Shown here one piece after another: positions 49,543 through 59,768 of a stretch of DNA of 64,000 bases (position 1 is the first letter of the stretch; the number at the start of each line of letters is the position of its first letter). The position numbers and the translations under genes were made by a program. This DNA comes from Trichomonas vaginalis G3. Its lineage: Eukaryota > Parabasalia > Trichomonadida > Trichomonadidae. The notes under the pieces are model-generated. The model was not told the DNA's origin. It was given only the letters and a program-made list of their open reading frames with translations, and ran no database searches. The stretch covers positions 16,315,962 through 16,379,961 of the forward strand of contig NC_067208.1 in the NCBI RefSeq assembly GCF_026262505.1, given 5' to 3'.

Positions 49543-50646
49543 TTACCTATTTGTGTTATAGCGAGTTAATGATGTCCAAAATGCGACACCTTCAAGAGGT
49601 GGAGGAGCTGGAGTAATTTCTGGCATTCTTGTACTTGGTACTGTATGTTTGAAGCTTTCTCCTGGGTTGACAGGAAGTTTTGGCTCTCCAAGTTGTTCTT
49701 TTTTGATGTTTAAAAATTCGTTTTTTCTTGACATCTGTTTGTCGAATGAATATTTGGAGCCCTTACGTGGAGTTTGTGCTGCTCTCTTAACAGGATGGTC
49801 TAATGCTGCTAATTCTTGTATAAAATCATTCCTTTCACGTTTGATTTCATTCAAAAATTCGACTCTTTGATTTCTTTTTGGTGTTGATATTTCTTTTGGT
49901 CCTAAATTAGTAATATGTGATCTAGGACGTATTTTATCTGATTGTGGAACAGCATCTTTATAATCTCTTTGGGAATCTTCCTTGAAAATAGGTTTCCTCG
50001 ATGGTTGTCTCTCAAAAACTGTAACAGGAGTTGGTTTTTCAGGTGGAGGGTCACGTGTTGGTATATTTATTGTTATTGGCATGGTATATAAGTTTCTATC
50101 TTGTGGTTCATCTGGTAAAGTACGAAATATTTTATGATCTTCTTCAATAATTTTTGATCTTTTTGTTGTTAAACTTGGAACTATTGTTTCTTTAATATCG
50201 TATTCTCTTATATTTGTTTCGTATTCTTTAATAACTTCTGCTGCAGAAAAAGCCTTTTTGTTATTCCTTCTTCTGCGAGGACCAATTTTATGAGTTTGAA
50301 TTTTTGTTTTTATTGCGTTAAAATTAGGAGTATAAGTACACGCATGAGGAGCAGCAGGATCAAATCGAGGAGGTACTGTATTATATTGTGTAATTGTGTG
50401 TTCACAATAAAAAGGTTTTACAAATTCTTGTTTTTGTGGTTTTGAATCGAGAGACATGATATGATCTATGTTTGCAGTAATTGTAGAATATGTTTTTGGA
50501 AAAGGTTCGAACTTTGTCTCTAAAACTGAAGGAACTGCTGGAGTAATATCTTCTGTACCAGTATGAAGTGGAACCATTGGCCAAAGGTCCATTCTATCAA
50601 GACTTTTCTCAACACGTGGATCAATTTGTTGAGAATAATGGTACAT
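49543..50646 (-). CDS. Proline-rich basic protein, function unknown
   Basis: I do not recognise this 367-residue protein. It is polar, Pro/Lys/Arg-rich and probably disordered, with a basic cluster (KIGPRRRRNNKKAF) and a short helical segment (RVEFLNEIKRERNDFIQELA) near residue 280. It has no signal peptide or membrane segment. The C terminus (GVAFWTSLTRYNTNR) looks like a conserved peptide. Such composition is common among axoneme- or cytoskeleton-associated proteins, but that is only a guess. It diverges from the beta-propeller-like gene with 86 bases between starts. Confidence 0.65.
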   Translation of the reverse strand: MYHYSQQIDPRVEKSLDRMDLWPMVPLHTGTEDITPAVPSVLETKFEPFPKTYSTITANIDHIMSLDSKPQKQEFVKPFYCEHTITQYNTVPPRFDPAAPHACTYTPNFNAIKTKIQTHKIGPRRRRNNKKAFSAAEVIKEYETNIREYDIKETIVPSLTTKRSKIIEEDHKIFRTLPDEPQDRNLYTMPITINIPTRDPPPEKPTPVTVFERQPSRKPIFKEDSQRDYKDAVPQSDKIRPRSHITNLGPKEISTPKRNQRVEFLNEIKRERNDFIQELAALDHPVKRAAQTPRKGSKYSFDKQMSRKNEFLNIKKEQLGEPKLPVNPGESFKHTVPSTRMPEITPAPPPLEGVAFWTSLTRYNTNR

Positions 50647-50732
50647 TTTTTATAAAAAATACCTTAGTATACGTTAAAAATTTTGGTACCTTTTTATTTT
50701 TGAACCCCCCTAAAATTTAGGATTTTTTTGAC
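50647..50732. promoter_or_regulatory. Compact divergent promoter
   Basis: Only 86 bases separate two divergent start codons (50646 minus, 50733 plus). The region contains AACCCCCCTAAAATTTAGG but no convincing TCAYTW on either strand. Confidence 0.4.
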
Positions 50733-51776
50733 ATGAATGAAGATACTGAGCGTAATGAGTTAATAAAAGAAATTAAGAAGGAGCTCAGGCTCTTCAAAGA
50801 CATAACTGCCAAAATTCAGACACTAGGTGATAATAGACCTGCAGAAAATCCTTTTAAATTATATTCATATAGAAAATATGAAAATCCAACAATGACTGTT
50901 ACATTAGAAGCATCAAAAGACATTCCTCATCAAGTAATTAAATACAAATATATCCAATCTACATCAAAAATCGTCTTTGCAACCGAAAGATGTTTATACA
51001 TATGTCAAATACCGATCATTTATACGCCTGTTAAGATTACACTTACACTAGAAATGGGAAATTTAGTTGATTTTGCAATTTTGGATACATCAAGTATAAT
51101 TGTTTGTCAATTAGATGACGGAAGCGTATTTCCATTCCTAATGAAAGAATGGGGTTGGGGAAATAAGATGCTTACTTCTACTCAAAATATTCAAATCTGT
51201 TCTTCAAAATCTCATTTCATGTTAATTGAGCAACCAAATTCTGTTTACATATCAGATTCTACTTTCCATCAAATATATAACAATCACATATGCTCTCAAC
51301 AAATAGTTTTCGGTCAACTTTCAAAAAACGGAGAATTCGCTTGCTTTTATACAGATACTAACGAAATTCTAGTATTTTCAATATCTACTTTACAGATAAT
51401 TCATACAGAAAAGGCTAATTGCCAGAGTTTTTCATTTTCGAATGATGATAAGAGTTTATTAGTTCAAAATCCATCGACAATATCCGTGTTCTCACTTGAA
51501 AAGAATTCTTTTGTATATGCTTATGATATTAAGAATTCTTGCGCTGATTTTGGAATTGATTTTTACACTGTACTTGGACAAACATCAGAAATGCCAAGAA
51601 AAGGTTTAATCTTCGTTGATATGAATGAAGGCAAATTATTATCACATTTGGTTTTAAATGATGAAGATATTATTGATTTCACTTCTGAACTCTCCGATGT
51701 TTATCATATTTGCATGAGAATCAAATCAAATACATTCGTTGTATTTAAAATTCGGCTAGGTGTTCCAATAACATAA
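50733..51776 (+). CDS. WD40/beta-propeller-like protein
   Basis: The 347-residue protein begins with a charged helix that may form a coiled coil (ERNELIKEIKKELRLFKDIT). It continues with repeated four-strand patterns of about 40 residues (KIVFATERCLYICQI, FACFYTDTNEILVFSISTLQ, SFSNDDKSLLVQNPSTISVF) typical of degenerate WD40 blades. No GH or WD signatures are complete. Propellers of this kind act as binding platforms. The specific role is not visible. The frame is clean from the first ATG. Confidence 0.6.
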   Translation: MNEDTERNELIKEIKKELRLFKDITAKIQTLGDNRPAENPFKLYSYRKYENPTMTVTLEASKDIPHQVIKYKYIQSTSKIVFATERCLYICQIPIIYTPVKITLTLEMGNLVDFAILDTSSIIVCQLDDGSVFPFLMKEWGWGNKMLTSTQNIQICSSKSHFMLIEQPNSVYISDSTFHQIYNNHICSQQIVFGQLSKNGEFACFYTDTNEILVFSISTLQIIHTEKANCQSFSFSNDDKSLLVQNPSTISVFSLEKNSFVYAYDIKNSCADFGIDFYTVLGQTSEMPRKGLIFVDMNEGKLLSHLVLNDEDIIDFTSELSDVYHICMRIKSNTFVVFKIRLGVPIT

Positions 51777-52419
51777 ATATTTACAGAAAAAATAGAATAT
51801 TATTTTATAAAAATCGAATACAATCATTTGAAGATATAAGAATAGAATTTTATAACGTAGTCAAAGGCATATTCATACTTATGCTCTTCATGTTATGCAA
51901 TTTCCCTCAATTTTTGTTTTTCTTGTTACCATTATAAGGGAAGATACTTTGTTTGTATTATATTGCACAAATTCTTTACAAGTTATAGGTGCAAGCGTCA
52001 CAAATTTTCTCATTTAAAAAACTTACAAAATTAAGAGAATAAATCATAGTTTATGATAATAAAAATTACTGATTTATCCATTTATTTAATATATTTGTAA
52101 TATTTTTGCTTGGATAGTTATAGTCAAAATATCGAGTGCATCAATTATAAAATTAACCAAGGCACATATAGATAATATGACTTCATATGTCATGTCATAA
52201 TAGAAGACCTTCTCAATGGCCTCTTATTACTGCAAAATCAATTTGTGATATTTAATTTTGAAATAATTTTGGTCCAAAAACCAAACGCTCATTTTAGTTA
52301 TAAGCTAAATATTAATAATATGATAATGAAAATGTTGTATTATATATTAAGGGTCTGTCACCATTACCCCTTAATTAGACGATTATTATGTGGAACGGTT
52401 TGGTCTTTCTTTTGAGCAA
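51777..52419. other. Upstream region of eL34 with TTAA pair
   Basis: There is no gene in this stretch. At 52347-52374 two TTAA sites flank 20 bases that start GGGTCTGTCA and end CCCC, which looks like a very short remnant or footprint of a TTAA-type element. TCACCATT at 52358 could act as an initiator for the ribosomal gene. An ATG at 52388 begins a 12-codon frame (MWNGLVFLLSKW) that overlaps the eL34 start. Confidence 0.4.
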
Positions 52420-52770
52420 ATGGTAGACAACAGATATACTCTTCGCCGCTCCCTTGGTTTCCACACAATCCGTAACCGTGTTGCTCCAGTCCGTACACCA
52501 GGCAACAAGCTCGTTGCTCACTACATTGCTAAGCGCCAGAATGGCCCACATTGTGCTGAGACAGGCAAGCGCATCAACGGTATCAAATGCGTCAAGACAT
52601 GCGAACTTCGCCGCATGAAGAAGAACCAGAGAACAGTTTCCCGCCCATACGGTGGTGTCTACTGTGGTGCTGTTGTCAAAGATCGTATCATCAACGCTTT
52701 CATGGAAGAGGAAGCCCGCGCTGCCCAGGAACGCAAGTTAGCTAACGAGCAGAAGAAGAAGGGCAAGTAA
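52420..52770 (+). CDS. RPL34: Large-subunit ribosomal protein eL34
   Basis: The 116-residue protein from ATG 52420 (MVDNRYTLRRSLGFHTIRNR) matches eL34 in length and order: the basic N terminus, RVAPVRTPGNKLVAHYIAK, the central Cys region (GPHCAETGKRINGIKC), then SRPYGGVYCGAVVKDRIINA and an acidic-basic tail. It belongs to the 60S subunit. The frame is open ten codons upstream but only from a GTG, so the inner ATG that fits the family is used. The CxxC zinc pairs of other eukaryotes are only partly kept. Codons are C-ending and GC-richer than in neighbouring genes, as expected for high expression. A hairpin follows the stop. Confidence 0.96.
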   Translation: MVDNRYTLRRSLGFHTIRNRVAPVRTPGNKLVAHYIAKRQNGPHCAETGKRINGIKCVKTCELRRMKKNQRTVSRPYGGVYCGAVVKDRIINAFMEEEARAAQERKLANEQKKKGK

Positions 52771-52779
52771 ATTAACTAC

Positions 52780-52837
52780 CTCTTTATTATAAAATGCTTT
52801 ATAAAAAAATGCAAAATTCTTTTTTTATAATAAAGAG
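52780..52837 (+). other. 15-bp perfect hairpin after eL34
   Basis: CTCTTTATTATAAAA at 52780-52794 pairs without mismatch with TTTTATAATAAAGAG at 52823-52837. The loop has 28 bases. The stem begins nine bases after the stop codon, so it lies in the 3' UTR. It could affect 3' end formation or stability, or be an element footprint. Confidence 0.75.
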
Positions 52838-53338
52838 TTTTTGTTTACAAAGATATTCATGTTTTCATTTTGGTCTTATGTAAATATTCAAAAACTCGTT
52901 AAATTTTCATCAAATCAAAAATTTATCTAATCAAGTTCATTATTTCAACAAATTGAGCCTAAGATTACTTATAGTATAAGGAAATAATATTATATTCTAC
53001 TTCAGTTTACCTAAAACGAACAAAACAATTATCATTGTTCGAAAAATATTGATTATCAGTAAATATATTGTTAATAAAATTATAGAACAACTGCATTTGC
53101 AGGTGATTTAACCTATAAATCTGTAATTTGATATGAAAGCGAATAGAAAATTTATCAAAGAATGGAATTTTTTTGAGAATATTAGCAATTCATTACTAAA
53201 AATCCCTCTAAAGGAGTTGCTAAACCTTCTGGACCATATTTCCCAGAATTCAATGTGGAAAATCTTTTGATTTTGAGATAAATTTAGAAAAAAATTGAGA
53301 TGTGTAAATTATTCAATTATTAAAAATCTAAATTCTGC
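52838..53338. other. Intergenic, no gene seen
   Basis: AT-rich DNA. TCAATTATT near 53312 may be an initiator for the ankyrin gene start at 53339. Confidence 0.45.
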
Positions 53339-55192
53339 ATGGTAATATTAAATACAGCAAAATCGTATTCTAAATTCTTTGACGTTAAAAGTGACAAATA
53401 TTTAATGTCTAAATTTTATGGTCCTCGTCGCAAAGTCAAGTCCATTGGCGAAGTTGAATTTCCTGAGGAAATATTAGCTTATGGTGAGATTTACGACAAA
53501 CTTATCAATTTAAATCCCGAAACTGTTTCAGATTCTCAAACATATTTGAATAATTTCCTGAAAGCAAATCCCCATGAGCTGTACATGGTAATATACCTTA
53601 TATCGAAAATATGGATCTCGAGGCCAAAACAACTTAAACTTTACGCTGATTTAATTGTTACAATCATGAAAAGCCATTCTAAAGGCTGTCACTCAATTCC
53701 AAGCTCATTTTCCGAAGCTTCATCTTCTAAAGATATTTTCATCGAAAAATTAAGCCTTTATTTGCCTTTGGTGCTCGAAAAACGTAAATGTAAATTATTT
53801 AAAGCAGATCCTAGTTACTCGAGTAATCGCAGTGCTAGGATAGAAGACTTGTTAACAATATACCCTCAAAACACTGCAGGATTCTATATAATCAACGATA
53901 TGTTACCAGAAATTCAAACATTTATGGCTGATCCAAATTATAAGTTTAACTTGCAACTAGTGTCAACAATACATAGTACTCCGATCTCTCCAATCGAATT
54001 GGCTGCAAGATTTGGCTCCATAAACATTTTCAAATTTTTCTTACTCAACAACATTGAATTCAGCACTGGAGGAATGTTCGATGCCATTATTGGCGGAAAT
54101 TACGAGATAATTCGAACTTGTGAAAATCTTGGCACAAAATGCGAAGATCCGTTCGAAGTTGCAGTTATGGCTAATCAAAATGATGTTGCTGATTGGTTCC
54201 TAGAAAATCAAGAGTGTAAAATCATTCCTCCGGCTCAAATAATTGAAAATGGAAATTTAAGGGCTCTAATCTTCGGAATTCTTAATAAATCAAAGCTGGA
54301 TGTGTCCTATAACCGCCTTGGTTTATTGGCTCGTGTTTCTGACCTTGGTTCATTAAAATTAGCAGAATATTCTATTAATTGCGGCGCCGATCCATCAAAA
54401 CAGACCACATCGAAGAAAATACCACTCTCTTTCGCTGCAATCAACAAAGATGTCGAAATGGCCAAACTTCTCCTTCAACATAATTCTCCAGTAAATTTAA
54501 CTAAGCGTTCTCCACTCCACGATGCCGCAGAGTCAGGATCCGTCGAGATATGCAAGCTTCTGATTGAAAATCACGCGGATGTTAATCAATTGGCCGCAAA
54601 AAGATGGACACCTTTACATTTCGCAGCCTGGAACAATAATATTGATGTTGCGAAGTGTTTAGTTGATAACGGTGCTGATATTAATGCCATGGCCTACAAA
54701 CTTGAGTATGGAATGTTCGAAGATATGACTCCAAACCAAACACCACTTATGTTTGCTGCTTTGCAGAATAACAGGGACTTTGCATTATTCCTAGTTGATA
54801 AAGGAGCCGAAATCGATGATAAATCCCGTAAATTACTTAAAATTAGGAAGAAACGAGCTCCTAACGGTACATGGAAGAAGAAACCAACTGCCAGAGAACA
54901 AATGTTAAGGATAGCAGAGCTCCATGGATTAACTTCGTGGGGACGTCCATTATTACCTCCAGGACTCGCATCTCCACTGGGAACCTTCAATTTCCCTCCA
55001 ACTCCGAGAACTCCTCCATCTGTGACATCTGTGTCTCCTGTAACAACGCCAGAAAAGACAAAAATCGAAATTTCGAAACTTGAAGATAAAAAAGAATTCC
55101 ACTCTATCATTATTCCTGAGAAAAAGAAAACTCCCAAGCTGAAAACACCGGTAAAGATCGATTCAAACCCAGTCAAACCAGAAATTTTTTGA
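53339..55192 (+). CDS. DUF3447/ankyrin-repeat protein
   Basis: The 617-residue protein has a helical N-terminal domain, a DUF3447 region at about 215-300 (SPIELAARFGSINIFKFFLL, MFDAIIGGNYEIIRTCENLG) and four to five ankyrin repeats at about 360-500 (KIPLSFAAINKDVEMAKLLL, SPLHDAAESGSVEICKLLIE, WTPLHFAAWNNNIDVAKCLV, TPLMFAALQNNRDFALFLVD). A basic linker and a Pro/Ser/Thr/Lys-rich tail follow. Ankyrin proteins form one of the largest trichomonad families, and their partners are mostly unknown. I used the first ATG. An in-frame ATG at 53405 (MSKFYGPRRK) is an alternative, because AAAAGTGACA lies eight bases before it. The gene appears intact, unlike the other two ankyrin loci in this window. Confidence 0.88.
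   Translation: MVILNTAKSYSKFFDVKSDKYLMSKFYGPRRKVKSIGEVEFPEEILAYGEIYDKLINLNPETVSDSQTYLNNFLKANPHELYMVIYLISKIWISRPKQLKLYADLIVTIMKSHSKGCHSIPSSFSEASSSKDIFIEKLSLYLPLVLEKRKCKLFKADPSYSSNRSARIEDLLTIYPQNTAGFYIINDMLPEIQTFMADPNYKFNLQLVSTIHSTPISPIELAARFGSINIFKFFLLNNIEFSTGGMFDAIIGGNYEIIRTCENLGTKCEDPFEVAVMANQNDVADWFLENQECKIIPPAQIIENGNLRALIFGILNKSKLDVSYNRLGLLARVSDLGSLKLAEYSINCGADPSKQTTSKKIPLSFAAINKDVEMAKLLLQHNSPVNLTKRSPLHDAAESGSVEICKLLIENHADVNQLAAKRWTPLHFAAWNNNIDVAKCLVDNGADINAMAYKLEYGMFEDMTPNQTPLMFAALQNNRDFALFLVDKGAEIDDKSRKLLKIRKKRAPNGTWKKKPTAREQMLRIAELHGLTSWGRPLLPPGLASPLGTFNFPPTPRTPPSVTSVSPVTTPEKTKIEISKLEDKKEFHSIIIPEKKKTPKLKTPVKIDSNPVKPEIF
53387..53396 (+). promoter_or_regulatory. AAAAGTGACA before alternative ankyrin start
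   Basis: The 10-mer ends eight bases before the in-frame ATG at 53405. It matches the motif before both nucleoporin-like genes. If it works as a promoter element, the ankyrin protein would begin MSKFYGPRRK and lose 22 residues. Confidence 0.3.
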
Positions 55193-57826
55193 TTAATAAT
55201 TTTGAATAAAAATTTTTGTTTGTTTTTGTCATCATTTTAAAATTAAACTTTATTTATGAACTATATCATTGTACATGATTCTTTATTTCTTAATAATTAA
55301 TTTGATAAAAATAATATTTAAATTTGTTTGTACTAAAATCAGATATATAATCATTAGATATTCTGTAATATTCTTGATTTTTGATTTTTTATTATATTTT
55401 AAAATAAATTATGCTGAATTCATTTAATTGTCTTTAATTTGATGGTAAATTGATAAGTTTTATGGAGATTTTGTCTTCGATAAGCTAGTAGCCATAGTCA
55501 TGCTCATGAATAATAAATTTAGTAGGGCGGATCAGGTTCTAATAACTGCAAAAAAATATTCATTTTAATTGATAGTTTAATACAATAATTATGATTTTCA
55601 AGATTGATATTTTTCATTTCAATATTTATAGGTCAATTCAATTTTAGTACAGTTTCTCTGAATTTTTTTGACAGATAAAATCTTCAAATGAGAAAATCAG
55701 AATCAGTTCACGGAATATTTATATACTTGATTTCAATTAATCATTCAATAAATAATCTAGCAATTTTCCTCATTTTATTTCACGTTTATTGAGAAATTCA
55801 TATATATCGGCGCAATTTAAACCGAAATATAATGATCATCAAAATTTGTTAATATTGAGGCCAACCTTATGATTCTCCTTTGTTTCTTCTATATAGATAT
55901 GTTTGGGCATTATACTAAAGACATCAATTCAAAATTTTGAATATTAATATTTGAGAAATTAATTCAGAAAAATTGTGTTTAAAATATTGAACCGACTCAC
56001 AAAATATAATCATCGGGTTCGGCCAAACTATGTTGATTGGTTCCGTCAATCAGAATATCGCAATTTTCGTTTGAATTCACGTATTGAAAAATTTTTTCAT
56101 AAGTGAAAAAGCCTCAGATTAACTTCAATTCGGGGGTTTCCATCATCAAACTATGTTAAACTATACTAGTTATCCCAGCAATTGCATTGGATACTCATCA
56201 GCGCATCAATGAAAATCAATTTTTTTCAATTTAAAGACAAAAAAGATATATACATGTATTATTAAATATAATGCGTAGTAACCAACAATTATGGATCGTT
56301 GCATTACAGATTCAAGAATTATTAATTAATTCAATCAAATTTATTTCACAGAATTGATATAATATTAATAGAAATGGCAATTCAAATCCAGGATGCAGAA
56401 TATAATGATTAATAATAAAATTATTGATAATTATAAAATAATCAATAAAAAAAATATCCAAAAATTTTCAAAAATGTTACAAATCATACATATTCATTGT
56501 TATGATATCATCTATTACGATCAAATTGTTCAAAATATTCGATAAAAGGCTCGGCAGTTTATTGTAAAAAATATAAAACTCGCCGGCGAATTTTTCAATC
56601 AGATTGGAGATTTATCGCGTTATCAGGTTAATAATGGATATTTCTATCAAATTTTAATTGATGATTTACGGGACACTTTCCAATGTCAAAAACGTTTCAA
56701 GACTACATCTTTAGAATCTATTCGGCATTTCATATTTCTTAAAATTAAGAAAAAGCCTGTAAAAACTCATTACAAATTTTTCTCTCAAATCATAAATTCA
56801 ATCGCTCTCAATTTTAGATGTCAATTGAATTTTTGAATTGAAAAATAGAGATCGAAAAATTATTAATGTTTTTGATCTATCTTAAGGTTGTTTGCATGAA
56901 AACATCTCTAATATATGGCAATATTCATTTTTCAAATTTGCATTCGGAAATTTATACGAACGAATGGGTTAAAAACTGTTTACTTCATGTAATGGAATGT
57001 ATAACAAATTAATTTCTCACTGCTCACATTTTTCGCTATTGACATTATAATCCTGGTTCAAAAAGGTTCATCAATGAGTTCTCAAATGAACCTATAAAGA
57101 ATTACAACTTTGATGTTCAATACGTTCCAAAATCCAAATTTTTAATATATACAACACAATAAATGCAGTTAAACTTTAGCATGATCCACTTCTAACTTAA
57201 AAATAGGTAGATATACCAAGGTATTTTTTGAAAAACAATTTTCAGAGATCATATAAATTGCATTGTGATGAATATTTGCACATTGACCACTTATCAAAAA
57301 CCTTTTTCTCGCCTGAAATCATGTATCCCAAACCATCCTAAGGTCATTCTATAGAAAATATAGTATTTATTTTTTCAATATTTCCTCAATCTTGAACATT
57401 CAAAAATCAGAATATCAAAAAATACTCATGAATTTTCAATCATTAAATTTGCATATGAAATAACATAATGGAACCACTAGCCACTTTAGCACTTTTGATA
57501 TGGGAATTTAAGTATTGAGATCAGCAGTAATTCTTAAATTTTTTATTCGGTTAATTTTACTGAGAATCAAATCCTAAGCATAGAAATCACGGATTGAAAA
57601 TCAGAACGGTTTGCATTCTAAAAAATTGAATCGAGAAAATTCAATAAACCTATGAATAAAATCATTCAATATTGACTTCATCATGTATTGAACTTCAAGC
57701 TGAAATAGAGCATTAATATCTTATTTCCTTTATTAACCCAAAATCATAGAACTACAAATAAAATTTCTCAAATTTTCTGAACTACAGAAATTCATTTTTT
57801 GATAACAGAGTTAGATAGCATCAGCC
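55193..57826. other. 2.6-kb gene-free stretch
   Basis: This is the longest region without a gene in the window. It is AT-rich, with no frame of note on either strand, and I saw no tandem array, terminal inverted repeats or RNA gene. It may contain decayed sequence too old to recognise. Confidence 0.5.
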
Positions 57827-58294
57827 ATGTTCCAGTACAAGCAGTTCTTGAATTTCCCACACATTGAAGAGCACGCAAGACTTTCCAAGCTTTCATCTCA
57901 GTCCCAGCGCGATTTTGAGAATATTCAGAAAAGAATGATCAAAGTTGGCTCAAAAGTAGATTTTGTCAACTATTATGTTGATAAATTCTTTGGTATCCAT
58001 GTAAATATCTCTATTCTCACTTCAATTGCAAAAATTATTGAGCAAAAATATAATGTACCTATTGATAGGCTCGCAAAGAGGAGTAGAAAGGCCATGTTAT
58101 GATGGTATGCAGAAAATTGGTTCTTAGTCACCAAAATCCTTGATGACATGAAAACTGATATAAAGAAAGTTTCACGAAGAACAAAGAAAGTTGAGAAGGA
58201 TTTGGATCAAATTTTTGATTCAAAGATTGATGTTCCACCACCCACAATTGACCCGACGGATTTATCCTATCTCTTAAACTTCCATAGTGATTAA
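57827..58294 (+). pseudogene. Helical (HTH-like) gene with one in-frame TGA
   Basis: The frame MFQYKQFLNFPHIEEHARLS runs 91 codons to TGA at 58100-58102. It then continues in the same frame for 63 codons (WYAENWFLVTKILDD, KKVSRRTKKVEKDLDQIF) to TAA at 58294. Sequence character does not change across the TGA, so this is probably one 155-residue gene with a recent nonsense change. KYNVPIDRLAKRSRKAML resembles a helix-turn-helix (homeodomain- or Myb-like) helix. I do not recognise the family with certainty. TGG (Trp), TGT or TGC (Cys) would each be one step from TGA here, and Cys is a plausible original. A sequencing error or read-through is also possible. Confidence 0.65.
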
Positions 58295-58786
58295 ATTATT
58301 ACTGTTTAAAAGCTTTTATTGTAATTTTGGAATATTTCCTACATTTTCGATGATATAGACGCAATTTTTATAATTAAAAAGACCCTATATGTAAATCAAA
58401 AGTTATGAATTAAATGTAGAATATAATTTGCAATATCGTAGTAAACTTGTTTTAATACTTGATTGTATCATCAAGTATATCTTAAAACTTGTTATACTTA
58501 ATTAAATAAAAACCAATTAATCTTAAAACCTATTTTACAAGAAAGATTAATAACAATAGTATAGAATTTTTGTATTCTTACAGCTATATAGCTCAAATTT
58601 CATTAATTTGGAATAAATTTTCTCACTTTTTTTCACTTCCAAATCTGACACTTTACATTGTAAATTATAAGTTTTAAGATAATAAAGTTTTTAAAGATAT
58701 CTTTATTTAATATGATAAAATACGAACTTTTAATTACTATGAAAATTAGTTTATAATCTAAAAAGAGCGATAATATGAAAGATGTT
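58295..58786. other. Intergenic, no gene seen
   Basis: AT-rich DNA between the TGA-interrupted gene and beta-helix copy B. Nothing recognisable is seen. Confidence 0.45.
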
Positions 58787-59245
58787 TTATGATATCAAAT
58801 GAATGAAATTAGATGTTTTATTAAGATATCGGACAATTTGTTTAACTTTTTCAATATCATCTAATTCATCTTCTTCATCTTGACTATTTCCTTCAATTTC
58901 GTTTTCGAAGATATCGATATAATATTTGCATTCTGAATTTGCAAATGTGTTAATATATTCAACAGAATTTGTTTGCGATATTGCTGAATATTTATCTGCA
59001 AATGAATTATTAAAAACAATTGAACCTTGATCTCTTAGATAAAATGTATAAGGAATTTCATTTCTTAAAATGCAGCAATCAAACATAGAAAGCTTTGAAT
59101 ATGTTGCTATTAATTTTCCATCTCTTCCAGAATCTACGTTTTCAACATAATTACATGATATTGATGAAATCGATTTTCCGGACCATAATGAATAATGATA
59201 GCACATGCCATACTCAAAACTAGTCTGTTGTATATTTTTTCGCTG
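58787..59245 (-). pseudogene. Beta-helix-like repeat family, copy B (fragment)
   Basis: Only the C-terminal half of the family is present, from about KNIQQTSFEYGMCYHYS on. It then runs through LSMFDCCILRNEIPYTFYLR, FNNSFADKYSA, an acidic stretch and the conserved end KQIVRYLNKTSNFIHL. Upstream of about 59245 the similarity to copies A and C is lost. The frame continues a short way into unrelated sequence that belongs to an M60 relic read out of frame. It is therefore a truncated copy. Confidence 0.65.
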
Positions 59246-59271
59246 GGCAAATTTGTCGCTGCCCCAATATT

Positions 59272-59460
59272 TATATCGGCGAGTTTTGTAAAGATTTTGA
59301 TATGTCATTTTCAAATTTGATGAAGTTACTAAATAGAGGAGATGTTATTACCGCATGAGAAACAGATCACTTTGATAAATTCTTGGATAGATCCATTGTT
59401 GAACTAAACAAAACTAACAATGAATTGTCAGAAAATCGAAAATCGGTTGATATTTATAGT
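59272..59460 (-). pseudogene. Relic of the 3' end of an M60-like gene
   Basis: The stretch is clearly similar at the DNA level to 62023-62215, the 3' end of the intact M60-like gene, with small insertions, deletions and stops. Its last codons read SNFIKFENDISKSLQNSPI and a stop, against SNYIKFGDDISKSLQSLPP in the intact gene. It has the same strand and the same position relative to a beta-helix copy as the intact gene, which suggests a tandem duplication. Confidence 0.8.
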
Positions 59461-59477
59461 AATTTCAGATTAATATA

Positions 59478-59583
59478 ATCGTTAATATTTGAATCACATT
59501 TCCTATATTAATCGTTGAATATTCGAAATTTTCTATGATTCAAATATTAACGATTCATATTTGAATATTCGAAATTTTCTATG
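59478..59583. repeat. Interleaved 18-bp inverted and 23-bp direct repeats
   Basis: ATCGTTAATATTTGAATC at 59478-59495 is the exact reverse complement of 59537-59554. A 23-base sequence (TTGAATATTCGAAATTTTCT plus three bases) occurs at 59515-59537 and again at 59561-59583. The region lies between the M60 relic and beta-helix copy C. Confidence 0.8.
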
Positions 59584-59768
59584 TTGTTATTGTGGAATAC
59601 GAACATGAACTTTGATAAGCAAATGGACTTGGATTTTCTGGAATCTGAACTCTGAAGTTCAAATATGATGTAATAATGGAAAGCTTCGCTTCATTGCATT
59701 ATTATTGTCTTCAATGGTCTGAAATATGTTAATAAAAGATTATTTGGACTAGTCAAAGAATTAAATTT

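Noticed and set aside
52390-52419. GTG start for eL34
   Set aside because: The eL34 family begins near MVxxRYTLRR, which is the ATG at 52420.
54694-55176. 160-codon minus-strand frame
   Set aside because: It is antisense to the ankyrin gene's C-terminal Pro/Ser/Lys region and has no independent signal.
58100-58102. Selenocysteine reading of the in-frame TGA
   Set aside because: No SECIS-like structure was recognised downstream and the family is not a known selenoprotein. A nonsense change is simpler.
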